The notes under the pieces: model-generated | Seen by the model: the letters and a program-made list of their open reading frames with translations, nothing else | The model's database searches: none | Told to the model about the DNA's origin: nothing | Part shown: piece by piece, positions 32,705 to 44,599 of the stretch | Layout: each line of letters starts with the position of its first letter | Numbering within the stretch: position 1 is the first letter of the stretch | From: Phytophthora quininea | Lineage: Eukaryota > Oomycota > Peronosporomycetes > Peronosporales > Peronosporaceae | NCBI GenBank assembly: GCA_011947345.1 | Contig: JAAVTG010000845.1 | Coordinates: 124,001 to 188,000, forward strand | Length of the DNA stretch: 64,000 nt | Direction of reading: 5' to 3' | Made by a program: the position numbers and the translations under genes

Positions 32705-35700
32705 ATGGCTGGTAAGGCGGGCCCAGTATCTGCTGGTGGGTCTCCTCTCTCTAACGATCTCTACTGCCCGCAGACGCGCGCGAGGTCATCGAGCTGCTGA
32801 GCAGCAGCAATTCCTCGTCCTCAAGCGACTCAGAGCGCGTGCGGCGGCCGCGTCTGCCGCTCACCAGCAGCTCCAGCGACGAAGACAAAGGCGAGCAGGT
32901 CTCCCGGTCGAACAAATCTTTTCCAGGTCTAAAGAAGTTTTCTCGCCCGGTGCATCATGGCCACCGCCGCAAGCGCGTCGAAGAGAGCGAGAGCAGCGAA
33001 GCCAGCGAGGACAGCGGAGAAGACACGCACAGAAGACACCTCTCCACAAGCAAACGAGCTCGGACGCCCAAGAAGGCTCGCTACAGCGACAAGAGGCCGA
33101 GTCCCGTGCGTTCGGCCAGCTCCAGGCGCCGAGAAGACGACGAGATGCGGCAGATCGCCAACAAGATGAGCTACAGCGACCTACAGGCCCAGGAACAGGC
33201 CATGGAGAGACTCATGAACCAGAACCGGCGAGCGAAAGCGGCCTCCAGTTCCACTCCCAAGCAGAAAAAGAGAACGCCTGCTCAGCGCAGTGTGGACAAA
33301 GAGACTCGGCAGCTGAGGGGCAAGATGAGCTTCAGCGAGCTACAGGCTCAGAAGCAGGCTATGGCCAGCTTCCACACCCGCAAGGCAGTGAGGCCATCTC
33401 CCAAGCCCAGATGCAGCGAAAGTGAAAACGACAGTGAAAGTGAAATGGAAGACGAGGCGTGGGAGGTGTTCTCTAGGAAGTCAGCTAAGCGGGAAGCTGC
33501 GGTGAGGGAGAAAGAGAGAGCGGCGGAGGACACGAAAGCAGTTGAGATGCAACCGGTGGAGAAGCAACGCGATTTACGCAAGTCTTCGCCGTCACGCGTG
33601 GAGAATAACGGAATGAAGGGTAAAGTTGCCCAGAAAACAGCGAGGAAAATGCAGGTTGAAATGCAGTCGATCGTGGAAGGGATGCCATTCAGCGAGTACC
33701 AGGCGCAGCAACAAGCGCTCGCATTTTTCAGAGCTCAAAAGAGGCGTCACACCCCGAGCGTGCTGTCAAGCGCGCAGAAGAATGGGCACAGCGTGCCAAA
33801 GTCAAGCATTGGCGGGCGACGAGCACGAATGGGAATGGGAGGCAATCAGAATGCGACTACCCCAGCTACTTCGTCAATATCGTATGTTGCTCCTCCGTCT
33901 CGAAACGGATTTCCTTCGCCAGCCACACAACCCGGGTCGAGTGTTTCGAATCAAGCATCCAAGCGTGATGTATCATCCAAGCCGGTGGTTCATTGTACTG
34001 CTTGGCGACGACTGGTGTTTGAGGATTCACCGCCGAATATTCTCTACGACGTGGCCTCGAAGCCTTATCCCCCGGTTCGTACATGTATTTTGCCAATCTC
34101 CGTGGTAAATCATTACAACTAATGCTTCAAGTGTTTTTCTTTAGGCTCGGACAAACCACTATGGGACTACGATAAGACTGGGCAGCTCAAGGATAAATGC
34201 AAGTTTGTCGCTTCAGTTGGCAAAGGAGTTGCCATCACAGAAGACAATTTCGCTCTCGAGGTAAGCTTATTGTCGCTGCGAGTCCTCCTGGAACACCATC
34301 TATGCTAACCGGTTTGTCTATTGTTCTGGGATTGGCTAATAGCCGCCGAGTCAAAAGGATGTTGACCAACAAGTTCGAGAGTTGGTTGAGGTGGAATTGC
34401 CAATTATAAAGCGGTGTCATGCACACCGAGTTCGCCATATATTAAACGACGCGCGGAAACAGGTCTCAGAGTATCTTGGTGCCCACAAGCTCCTTCGTGG
34501 CGAACTGTACCGAAGATTGCAGTGGTCTGACATTGCGAGTACGTATTAATCTGACGTTGATCGTTCGTTTCGACTGATATCATCCAAGTTAGTGATGGCA
34601 ATATTTGCTTTTCCGCAAACAACTGACGACGTTGTGTATGTTATTTGCTCACAGATCATCAGTCATGGCTAGAAGTGTCCCCCATCGAGCGTGTCACGAC
34701 AAAGCGGATGTTGCAGAACCCTGGTACGGTCCGACCATACAACTCTTTGGTCGGGGAGGTGCGCTATTTCGTTCATAGAGATCCCGCGGCTTTCGAAACG
34801 ATTGTATATCCCGAAACAGTGACGCACTTGCCTGATGACATCACAGCAATCCGACGCTCATTCTCCATGATAGGAGTCCGAAAGAACACTTACGTCGAGG
34901 ACGATCCTATCCTGAGATACGTGCCTTATCTGGGCGATGGCCAAAACTTGACTGTTGACAATGACTTGTACACCGAAACTACCATGAGCGAAGAGCGGCG
35001 GGTGGCTGTGCTTGGAGAGGGCGAGGAGCTTAAAGTGATGAATCCTGGCGCACGAGACGACGAGATTATGGAGTATTTGCTGAGAATTATTGTGGGGCGC
35101 TGTGGCACCACGGAGGAAGTTTTCTCGCTCTCCAAAATGAAGCAGGCTTTGACAGACCCCGCATCGACTACTGTGAGATGCAGAAACTTTATACAGCCGA
35201 GCAACGTACTGCGAAGCGGATTGCAGGAGTCCGAAAAATGATTGCTCTTACACAGGATCCTCCAACTGCCATGAATGAGGATACAGCAAACTTATTGCCG
35301 AATACTAAGGCCCTACGTGAACTCGCGCGACCATGTTGGTTCCTTCACAGTGAGGAAGAGCCGAAATCGCTAGCAGTCCGGCTACAGCCACCCATGTCTG
35401 TTTTTGAATCAAACTACGTGCACGCTCCACGATCGATGGGTCTTCGAGATCGTAGCACATATGAAGGCCTAGTTGAGTGGCATCGCGACTTATTTTGTCG
35501 GCGGTGTTTTTCGTACGACTGCCCTGAGCACGGGATTCAGAATCCGCAGCGTAGCCATCGAGCTGACCCTGTCAATCCCATGGTATCGTTTCCTGGCATT
35601 GTGTTGGAGAATCGAGGAAGGGCGAATCCCTCAAATGGATCGAACGGAAACATTACCAGCGAGAAGACACCTAACAGTGAAGACGTCATTGAACTAATTG

Positions 35701-37219
35701 GCAGCTCGTCTTCTGACGACGAGCCTGTCGTACAGAAACCCCACCAAAATGCCGAAGCTCCTACAGAATTGCAACCATCTCGACGTTCAAGGCGTTCGCA
35801 GACTCGTATCAGCTCCCTTGCGAGCGCAAGCTTGCAAAACCAGGAGAAAATGCAGGAACACGAAAGGAATATTGAACAGGAAAAACGGAGAAAGCAACGC
35901 GAGACGTTTGCGCGCGCGCCTGACAACTCGGAGTATCTGGACAACTCGTATCTTCCGTCCGTAACAAATACGTTAAAAATTGTGCTGTCAAAGACGCAAG
36001 CATGCAGTGCTGCCTGTTGTTTATCTAGCAAGGAAGCTGAGCCAGAGTCATCGCACGGTCTCGCAGTCTTGAATCAGGTCGATGCTGTATTGGTTCGGAA
36101 GTTGGCGTCTACGTTTGGGCCAAATCCTTGCGTCGTGTCGTCAATCCTCAAGAGCCCAAGCTGCACTTGTAGGCAGATTTCGCGCTTCCTAACTGAGCAG
36201 AAACGACGACGTGACAGCGGAGATGACTTGGGGAATGATCCAGACTCCCTGACGCCGCGACGGCAGAAGTACGGGCGCCGGCAAACTGGTGTCGGTGGAA
36301 ACAGATCGTTCGCCAAACGCGTCCGCGAGACGCGAAGTTACGATCGGGACAAAAGTTTAGCTACAAGCCCTGCGACCACGATGGCGTATGTGATGAAACC
36401 TGCGAGTGCACACTCCGGGGTCATCACTGCAACAAATCCTGCTCCTGTCCTCGGGACTGCCCCCATCGGTTCCAAGGCTGCAATTGCACCACGGGCAATT
36501 GCCGCACGTCTTCCTGTCCGTGCTTGAATGCTGGTCGCGAGTGCGATCCAGACTACTGCTTCAAGTGTGGAGCCAGCGATGCCGCCGTCATGGTGTTCCA
36601 TCCCGAGTTTAAAACTCGAAGCTGCTACGATATGAACACGTGCTGCAATGTCAACATGTTGCGCGGAAACATCCAAAAGAAAGTGGGGGTGGCGTTTTCT
36701 GCAACACACGGCTGGGGAGCTTTCGCATTAGAACCAATCCGCAAGGGTGAGTTCGTGCTGGAGTACACAGGCGACCTCATTTCGGACGAGGAAGCGGAAC
36801 GGCGAGGGGCTATCTACGATCGCAAACGCATCAGTTATCTGTTTGGTGTGAACAGTGACTACGTGGTGGATGCCGCAAGGACAGGGAACAAGGCTAAGTT
36901 TGCCAACCACCGCGCCGCCGAAAAGGCGAATCTTGATGTGAAAATCTTAGCGGTCAACGGAGAGCATCGGATCGGTCTGTACGCTCGAGAGAGTATCGAA
37001 GTCGGAGCTGAGCTGTTTTTCGATTACGGCTACACTCACAAGACAGCTCCGAGGTGGAGCCAGCATGACCATCCCGAACCTGAACGCAGACGCGAGTATG
37101 AGATCGTCGATGACGAAAACGAGTGGGAGTAAGTTGGCTTTGCGATATGGGTGCTGTAGTTGTTGCACTAACAATTGACGTGATGTGTGTGTGTTTTCTT
37201 GCTTAGACAATGGGAGTAG
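32705..37219 (+). CDS. E(z): E(z)/EZH2-type histone H3K27 methyltransferase
   Basis: Exons are 32705-32711, 32774-34078, 34145-34260, 34343-34538, 34655-37128 and 37207-37219. The last intron is optional, since reading through it stops at 37132. Frame changes at CCCC 35157-35160 and TTT 36356-36358 each need one base; then 1,370 aa result. The C-terminus has the Cys-rich CXC domain (CDHDGVCDETCECTLRG to CDPDYCFKC) and SET domain (GWGAFALEPIRKGEFVLEY, NGEHRIGLYARESI, AELFFDYGY). This is the order of Polycomb E(z) enzymes. The N-terminal 370 residues are Ser/Arg-rich, with three copies of an F/YSExQAQxQA motif. In the SET cofactor loop FANHS is FANHR. Confidence 0.9.
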
Positions 37220-37693
37220 TTGCGGTTCAGATGCACCAACGTCTAGCACAACACTTCACGTAAGTGATTGCACGGAATGAAATGCGCGTAGTAGCTGAAG
37301 CACGCATCGATCGGGTGTTCAACTGTCGAAATGGGCTACCATAGATCACCAGACTGCCCAATCAACCCAACAGCGCGGGACACGTTTCGAAGGAAGTGCA
37401 CTAAATTTTGCTGACCTGCGCCAACGAGCTGTCGATCTCCTTAAGCTTGTTGGCCTTGGCCACGCGATCCTCGAGTTGCTGCCAAAGACGTCCCTGAAGA
37501 GGAAGCGCGTACTCTTGACGTCGCCCGCGCCATTTTTGCTGGTGCGGGTTGATTGTCCTCGACTGTAGAGTTGCTTTACACGCTGGTGTCGACGTTCCGA
37601 TTCCAGTTAAACGAGTGACGCCATAGCGATCGATCGTGTCAACCAAATGAGTAAACCACGGCAAGGCAAGTGCTTGTTGGTTTCTCCTTCTTC
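37220..37693. other. Intergenic; one unassigned minus-strand frame
   Basis: A minus-strand frame (about 37401-37697) has a basic middle and an amphipathic end (LEDRVAKANKLKEIDSSLAQ), but no ATG in a sensible place. It could be an exon of something unrecognised or chance. Nothing else is visible. Confidence 0.3.
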
Positions 37694-38233
37694 TCACAGG
37701 ACACGGTCGGCCATCGCTTCGTCCCGAACTGCGTCTCCCTTGTCCGTCTCCTTTGCTTCCTCCCCACCGCTCGCTTTGTTTTGAAGCCCCTCTGCGACTG
37801 TCGGATTCACGTAGATCTCAATACAGGACGAGCGTCTCCACCACGACCTCTGCAGCTCCCACTCGACGCCCTTGCTCTTGAATTTGCGCTGTCCATTGAG
37901 TCGGCGGAGCTGCAGCTGCAGGCGACTCTCCGCCTCTTGGACCTGCGTGGCAGCGCAGTAGAGCGACAGCCCCAACGTGCAGACGCAGCAGCCGTAGCCA
38001 AAGCCCTTGCAGGGGAGACAGGGCCAGTGGTCCAGCAGTGCGTCGTTGATGGTCTTCATGGCCGAGTCAAAGTCCTCACGCGTCATCAACGCAGCCAGCC
38101 GCTCCGAGTCTGGGAATTGGTCGTCGTAGCCAGATGACAAGCCATTGACAAACACCTCTCCAATTGGCTGGAGCACAGCCAAACGCTCACGTCGAGAAGC
38201 GCTCGACATCTTGTTGGCCTTGCCACGCTTCAT
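37694..38233 (-). CDS. Erf4/Golgin-A7 family palmitoyltransferase subunit
   Basis: This single-exon, 179-aa protein carries the Erf4/GOLGA7 domain at about residues 22-145: GEVFVNGLSSGYDDQFP at the start, then LMTREDFDSAMKTINDALL, a Cys-rich hydrophobic turn (CLPCKGFGYGCCVCTLGLS) and a final strand (CIEIYV). Members stabilise DHHC palmitoyltransferases at Golgi or ER membranes and are often palmitoylated on such cysteines. A DHHC enzyme is encoded at 49747-50670. It is divergent to BBS4, with about 110 bp between starts. Confidence 0.8.
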   Translation of the reverse strand: MKRGKANKMSSASRRERLAVLQPIGEVFVNGLSSGYDDQFPDSERLAALMTREDFDSAMKTINDALLDHWPCLPCKGFGYGCCVCTLGLSLYCAATQVQEAESRLQLQLRRLNGQRKFKSKGVEWELQRSWWRRSSCIEIYVNPTVAEGLQNKASGGEEAKETDKGDAVRDEAMADRVL

Positions 38234-38345
38234 CTGAGACCGTCATGATACCACATAACCCATACACGGGTAAACAATTATGTGATAGCTCTTCGCGTCG
38301 TTTCGAGTGCATTTCCCAGGAGCTGCAACATGCCGACCAGTTTGG

Positions 38346-39661
38346 ATGGGATTCGCTCCTCGCGCGCACCACGGGGCTCGTGGAAGCTCCAGCAGCCACA
38401 TGTCGGAGCCGTCAGCGAGGAATTGGTATCTACACCGCCTGTATCTGCGCTCGGAGTTCAAAGAGTGCCTGCGGGTGATCGAGAGCATCTTGAGGGAGCA
38501 CCAGGGGCTTAGCGAATACCCCTTGTACATCAAAGCGCTTATCCTGCGCCAGTCGGGACGCATCCAGGAGAGCCTGCAGCTGTTCCAGGCAGCGGCGTGT
38601 CTGAATCCGGAGAACAAGGAAAACCTCAAACAAGTGGGCCGCTCGCTCTACCTGCTGGGCAAGCACACAGCGGCGATCGAGGTGTACGAGGAGATCTTGA
38701 CCATGGGCAGGGTGGACGACTGGGAGATCTACCACAGCATTGGACTCTGCCACATGTACCTCAAGGACTACGACCGAGCAGCGCAGAACTTCCAGCGAGC
38801 CAACACCATCAATCGCCATGACGCTACATTCCTGCAGCTCGGCAAGGTGCACACGCTGCGAGAGGATTTTAAGGCTGCGATCAATGTGTACCTGGAGGCT
38901 CTGGAGTTTTCGCCAGAGAACCCAGAGATCCTCACGACGCTGGGACTGCTCTATCTCCGTGTCGGCGAGAACTTCCGCGCCTTCGACTACTTGGGCAACT
39001 CGCTCACACACGACCCACGAAACCCAAAGACGATTCTCGCAGCCGGCTCTATCATCCAGGACCATGGAGACATGGACGTCGCTCTCGTCAAGTACCGTGT
39101 CGCTGCGGCGCAGACTCCAAACTCGGCGCAGCTCTGGAACAACATCGGCATGTGCTTCTTCGGCAAGCAGCGCTATGTGGCGTCCGTGGCCTGTCTGAAG
39201 CGAGCGCTGTACCTGGACCCGTTCGAGTGGATCACGTCGTACAACTTGGGGCTGGTACACCTTAACACGGGCCAGTACGCGTCCGCTTTTCACTTCTTCA
39301 GCGCTGCTATCAACCTCAAGCCGGACTTCCCGAGCTCGTACATGTACTTGGCCATCACATTGAGTCGCTTGGACGACTTTGAAAACGCCTGCAGCGCCTT
39401 CGACAAGGCCATCGAGATGGAACGGTACGGTCACGTGAACTGTCTGCTTGGGTATCGATACTTGACTGTGTGCTCTGTAGCGATCACATGTTCCACCTCA
39501 ACTACGCCATCACACTCTACAACAACGACGAGATGGAGCGGGCCAAAGTGCAATTTGACCGCTTCGAGGAGATTTTCGAGGGGCTGGATGAAGAAGCGCG
39601 CTCGGCTGATCCCGAAGTGCAAGAACAGCGTCAAGCTCTGCTCAACGCGCTGGTCGACTAA
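38346..39661 (+). CDS. BBS4: BBS4, TPR subunit of the BBSome
   Basis: Exon 1 (38346-39424) and exon 2 (39481-39661) are joined across a 56-nt intron (GTACGG to CTGTAG), giving 419 aa. Consecutive tetratricopeptide repeats fill the protein. Stretches close to animal BBS4 include YIKALILRQSGRIQESLQLF, SLYLLGKHTAAIEVYEE, FSPENPEILTTLGLLYL, LWNNIGMCFFGKQRYVA and LGLVHLNTGQYASAFHF. The BBSome moves membrane proteins in cilia, which fits a zoospore-forming organism. ATG 38400 is an alternative start nearer the conserved part. The divergent C-terminal tail of animal BBS4 is missing, so the protein is short. Confidence 0.9.
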
Positions 39662-39754
39662 AGGCAACAACACAGTAGCAATCATTTTACATATGGATAC
39701 ATCTCTTTCGTGCACGGCACTTGTCAGTTCGCTAAAAATCTTGGGATTGGCAGC

Positions 39755-40996
39755 ATGCCCGACGGTGTGTGTTCATGGTTGGCAGCGCCACTTGTGCGTG
39801 CGTTTTTACTGGTCCGAAGCGCTCACCACCTCTGCGTACGTGTTAGGCTGCTGCTGTGAGGCGCTGGCCGCCGACCTCGAAGCGAGGCAGGAGAAATGGC
39901 GACAAGTCTGCACCCAGTTCTACTACGACCAGGACGACCAGGCCAAGCGCGTGCTGGACCAGTTCGAGGCGTGCAAAGTGGACGAGATCAGCATCTCCAC
40001 TGTCGAGAACGAGCAAAGCGACGAGCAGTTTACTCAATTGTTGCAGCAGTTGAGGCTGCAGAAGTGTCTGGTGCCAGGCCATCAAGACAAGTTTGCGCAC
40101 AAGTGCGTCAACGTTGCACGGCAGTTGGCAGTTGAGAACTGACGGTATTTTATTGATTTTTACTGCAGTATCGAGAAGCTAGAAGCTGTGAAGAACGAAG
40201 TACGCGCAGCATATCACACCTACATGGCGAACCAGAAGGTGATGAAGGAGGGGCTGCTTGCGTTTGAAGCTGTTGGAGGCTAATTTGTAAGGCGTTTTGT
40301 TGCAGTATTCAGAATTTGAGGAGCGTGCCAAGGGGAACCAAGGCACGAATTACGAGGTGTGGACGGATGAGAGTGGGAGGAAGCAGTTGGCAGTGCGAGT
40401 ACAGCACGACTACTTGCGCACTGTGGTGAACCAGACACAGGTAATCCATCGGATGGAGGCGTTCCTCGAAAAACACCTCTCCAACGTGGGTTGTCATCCG
40501 TTTCTGGCCGGACTGCGCGAGGCGCTGCAGTGGAATCTAGAGAGCTCGACCGTTGTGGCTTGGAGAAGTACGTGTGTGTATGTGTTAGGGGTAGAGGCTG
40601 GCAGCCTCAGGCTGCCCGTTGGAACTTGCGACTCACTTAGCTGTTGCTTTTGCGCGTTGCAGTATCGGACGCAGTGTTCATCGAGAGCGGGGGTCCGAGT
40701 TCACCCACAACGCGCTGGCACTGCTGGTGCTTGCGCTTAACTTCAGTCACTGCGAGAGTACCGAGTTGACCGCCGACACCAGTAGCTCCGCATCTGTCAA
40801 ATTTCGTGAATGGCATCTGGACCCGTATCTCTCCGATCAAGATATTCGGCTGATCATGCGGGCATTTCCGCCTGCTCGGAAGCTCGAGGGCAGAGCCACA
40901 GGCGAAAAGAGGTCCACCACTATGGACCGAGTGAACATCCACGGCCAGTTAGACGAACCTCCAAAGTTCTTCGATCGGTGGTGTGTGGTGCTATAG
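39755..40996 (+). CDS. Coiled-coil protein of unknown function, five exons
   Basis: The proposed exons are 39755-39764, 39847-40123, 40169-40271, 40306-40567 and 40663-40996. Frame is kept with one base added to GGGGG 40689-40693, and the product is 328 aa. Introns 2 and 3 would be only 45 and 34 nt, so these borders are uncertain. Residues about 5-125 are helical and coiled-coil-like (LAADLEARQEKWRQVC; IEKLEAVKNEVRAAYHTYM). The rest has a conserved look (YLRTVVNQTQVIHRMEAFLE; THNALALLVLALNFSHCES). I do not recognise a family. Confidence 0.5.
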
Positions 40997-41124
40997 AGCA
41001 AAGGGAACTTGGAGCAAACACGACAATCGCGCGTGCTTCTTCATGTTGTTGCATATTACGTGAAAAGACTGCACCATTTAGCTATTCCTCAACCCACGAT
41101 TGCATTTCAAGCAACGAGTCGAAC

Positions 41125-42128
41125 ATGGCAAGCGCTGACACCACAGAAACCCACGAAGAGTGGAAAGGTAGATCGGATGCACCGCAGCGCTTTAAAACAT
41201 GAAATAACTCGATGGAAACTGTTGCAGCCAGGCAGCTCGAGCTCAAGACACAGCTGATCGAGCACGACGTTGTGCATTGGCAACTGCACCCAAGTGCTGT
41301 CTCCGAGCTCAATATGACAGTGCTGCAACGAGTGGCTGGAGTGGACATCAGTTTCCTCAAGGAATCGAGCGAACACGCCTGCGCGTCCATCGTGGTGCTG
41401 GAGTATCCGTCTTTAAACGTGCTGTACGAGGCCTTCACGTACGTGTCGCTTCCTGCGCCATACATCGCCGGCTTCCTGGCCTTTCGGGAGGTTTCAGCGC
41501 TGACCAAGCTCTACGAAGATCTCGCTCGACGTCGACCAGGTAAGTGGCTATGAGGACCAACAAACTGGGCAATACTTGGCTGATCCGGTTCCAGACTTGC
41601 TGCCAGATGTGACGCTGGTGGATGGCAATGGCATTTTGCACCCGCAGGGCTTCGGTCTAGCTTCACATTTCGGAGTGCTGATGAACATCCCGACGATCGG
41701 CGTGGGCAAGACATTTCTTCATGTCGACGGGCTCACGAAGCCTGACGTCAAAGGTCTCATGGCCAAGGCCAGGGAAAAGAGCCACGACCTCGTCAAGCTG
41801 ACGGGGAAATCCGGCAAGGTTTATCGCAGCTCGTGCTCCTGCTATCAGCAGTTGGGGAGCCTTCTCTGATGTTGGTGTGTGGATTGTCTAGATCTGGGGA
41901 GCTGCGCTGTGCGGCACGGCTGGCGTCAAGAACCCCGTGTACGTGTCGGTGGGCCACATGCTGTCGCTGGACTCGAGCGTCGCCATCACCCAGGCCTGCT
42001 CCAAGTACCGCGTTCCAGAGCCGATTCGACAGGCAGATCTTCGCTCTCGAGAAGTAATCCGGCAGTGGGAAGCCGCTGGCGCAGTCGACACCACGCTGGA
42101 TCGATACCAGGCTGGAGCGGATGCATGA
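41125..42128 (+). CDS. ENDOV: Endonuclease V (inosine-specific)
   Basis: Four exons (41125-41167, 41228-41539, 41595-41818, 41892-42128) have introns of 60, 55 and 73 nt and give 271 aa in one frame. The family's metal and substrate residues are present: VAGVDISFL (first Asp), [12 protein letters not shown] (the P-Y-I wedge), [20 protein letters not shown] (second Asp, NGxxHP) and the late [13 protein letters not shown] [13 protein letters not shown]. Endonuclease V cuts one base 3' of inosine; eukaryotic forms prefer RNA. The length matches the family. Confidence 0.93.
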
Positions 42129-42241
42129 ACCCGAATGATAACTAGCAGGTCTACTCATAAGCTCATTGTCGCTGTTGTTCATAGAATAAATTAGCTCGTA
42201 GCCAAGCGGATATGGAGCGAGAGGAGCGAGCGAATACCTAA

Positions 42242-42892
42242 CTAGAGCTGCAGACTGAGCGCCATGGACAGGAAGCGCCAGTCGTGGCGCGGCGACACCT
42301 CTTGAGCTTGGGAAGACGGCGAGCGCGGGGACTTGGCGTCGCACCAGAGCTGCTCGGTCTTGACTGTGTCTGCTGCTGCTCCTTCCTGTGCCTGTGCGGC
42401 GATCGGCTGCTGGTTGTCGAAGCTGCGGAGCAGAGTCGCGAGCGGCAGTAGGTTGGTCCGCACCTGCTGCTCCACCGTGTTGAGCTGGGCCAGCGGCACT
42501 TTGCGCAGTCTCACTGGGTTCATCACCAGCAGAGCGCGCAGCCTCTCAAGCGTCTGCACCGTGCGCACGAGCTTGAGCACCATCGACGGCGGCACGGGCG
42601 AGTCGGGAGACGCCGACCCGGGGCAGAAGGTCAGCACGTTCTTGAGCTCCTGGACGACCATGTCGATGTCCTCCAGGTACGTTCGTCGCAGCTCCGCCAG
42701 CTTCTGAACAGACTGGGCGGCATTGTGCACTGGCGAGCAGGCGGCGGGCGGTTGTGCTGTGATGCTTCGGAGGGGCGGCAGCGGCGGCGATGACGACTCG
42801 GCTGTGAGCTGCGACGGAGGACTCAACCGCACGCGCTTTTGCGTGCGCGTCGTGGCGACTGCGAGGTGGTTCTTGGAGTTGCTTGGTGTCAT
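42242..42892 (-). CDS. Unknown 216-aa protein
   Basis: The N-terminus is basic and Ser/Pro-rich (TQKRVRLSPPSQ). A helical core occupies about residues 60-165 (LAELRRTYLEDIDMVVQELK; LVRTVQTLERLRALLVMNP). The end is polar. The pattern could suit a small nuclear complex subunit such as a Mediator component, but no signature supports this. It is convergent with ENDOV, with 113 bp between stops. Confidence 0.6.
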   Translation of the reverse strand: MTPSNSKNHLAVATTRTQKRVRLSPPSQLTAESSSPPLPPLRSITAQPPAACSPVHNAAQSVQKLAELRRTYLEDIDMVVQELKNVLTFCPGSASPDSPVPPSMVLKLVRTVQTLERLRALLVMNPVRLRKVPLAQLNTVEQQVRTNLLPLATLLRSFDNQQPIAAQAQEGAAADTVKTEQLWCDAKSPRSPSSQAQEVSPRHDWRFLSMALSLQL

Positions 42893-43361
42893 GGCGAGAA
42901 GTTTTCGAGGTGCGCAGGTCGACGCAAAAGCGAAAGTGGCTCCGTTTGGGCGTAATCGCGGCAGCCAGAAACTTTTTATTTTCTCAGCGCAGCAATGAAT
43001 GTTTCGTATCGTCCCGTGGTGTCCATTACGCGATCAGAGCTCTTGGCGAGACAAAGTGTTCAAAGGCATGGTCGTCGTTCATTGCTAGTGTCAATCGATG
43101 CCGTCGATTTCTTCCCATAGCGCCGCGGAGTCTCCTCTAGTAGTGCCCACTGCTGCTATTGCTTCACATATTTTGTGCGGTGTGGATCGCTTTTCTAGGC
43201 AGTTGAAGGCAATTGGTCCTCGAGTGCACGTTCGTGTCCCAGGCTGTGATCCACGATCAAGTCGACATCGCAGAGAAGATTAAAGGTCATTGCATTCCTT
43301 CCTACGACCACCTAATTGATCTGGTTGGCATCTTCTCGCTCTCAGTTCTTGGGGTCGATCA
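42893..43361. other. Intergenic, nothing recognised
   Basis: This is the spacer between the start of the unknown gene and the end of the first phosphatase gene. No coding signal stands out on either strand. Confidence 0.5.
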
Positions 43362-44222
43362 CTATACCGCCTCCAGCACGAGCGGGATCACTTCGCAGTT
43401 GGCCGGGTGGATGCGGATGCCCAGCACTACGGCGCACACGGCCTCCATGAAGCCCGAGTGCGTCACCACAGCCACGTTCGTCTCCGGGATCTCTCGAAAG
43501 AGCTCCAACAAGAACTCTTTGGCCCTCGCCTGCATTTCCTCGTCCGTTTCGCGGTGCGTGGCCGTCCAGAGCTCGTCCTGCTCGGCTGTGATGGCTGAGA
43601 AGTCGACATTGGGGAACTTTGCTTGAGCTCCGCGACCGAACGGCGTTTATCGCACGTGTGACAGCCGAGAACTTCGCGGCAGCTCTCGATGGCAATGAAG
43701 GGCTTGCCGGGTACTTGGTCGTTCGCGAAGAAGTTTTGAGCGGTCTGGATGGCTCGCGACAATGGCGACACCACCACACGCTCGATGGGGACATGCCTTC
43801 CGCCAACTCAGCTGCAAGACCGGGAGGGCCTTTGCTCTTGGCGTCCTTCACACCGAAAACTGTGAGGTCTGCGTCCAGATACTCGTCCAGGAAGGCGAGC
43901 TCGGTCTCCCACCGCGTCGATCCAAACTTCTTGTCCGCGGCGTTGTGGGTGCCCTCGGCGTGGCGCACAAAGTAGACGGTCTTGAGACGGCGTGTAGCAC
44001 CAGCATTGCCATTCTCCTTGCCGTTGCTCAGTTGAGCGAGTTGGCGACGGAACTCGATCCAAGACGGCGGGATCCGCTCGAACCGCTTGAAGAGCGAAAT
44101 CGCAGCTGTGTCTCCCGGCTGGGTCTTCGGGGTGAAAAATCCATCTACTGCGTGGACGGACCTGGGGAAGTAGCATCAATTCCTTCCGCGTCGCCAGCCG
44201 AGGTGAGGTCGGACTCGGTCAT
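43362..44222 (-). CDS. Histidine phosphatase (phosphoglycerate mutase family), copy 1
   Basis: The ATG at 44222 opens a frame that reaches the stop at 43362 if single bases are added at three runs (plus-strand GGGG 44164-44167, GGGG 43787-43790, TTT 43618-43620); the product is then 287 aa. The catalytic RHG-type motif is FVRHAEGTHN. The second half of the active site is VVVSPLSRAIQTAQNFF. The late His is in VAVVTHSGFMEAVC. The family removes phosphate via a phosphohistidine; the substrate is unknown. No signal peptide. It belongs to a local family of four. Confidence 0.8.
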
Positions 44223-44599
44223 TCTTGGCTAATGAAAGGTTGCCGATGAATGTTATTTGACATCGACGATAAGCGTACCATATAGTTGGTACACTGTAGT
44301 GAAAATCGAGTTTGAAATTGCACAATTGCTCCCTGCACCTCAAGTCAAGTTCGCATTATTAGTGTTGCAATCGTTAATGCCAGTGACAAGGCTGGAGAGA
44401 CAATTCACATATACAAACATTTGTTTTTCCTTACTTAATCACCCCAACCTTTAGCGAGTTCGGGGACACCTATTCCCAACGGAGGGTGTATTATTCTGCA
44501 GTTTTGGCAAAGCGGACGTCTTTCTCTGAGGTTAAGCAGCAGCTGGAATAGACTATCCTATAGCAAACTCCGACTAAACTCTAATCCTCAGAGTGATGA

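Noticed and set aside
37401..37697. 98-codon minus-strand ORF after the Erf4-like gene
   Set aside because: No ATG start, no family match and no splice link to the neighbouring gene that keeps frame.
38430..39434. 334-codon minus-strand frame
   Set aside because: It is a shadow of BBS4, whose TPR motifs are unmistakable.
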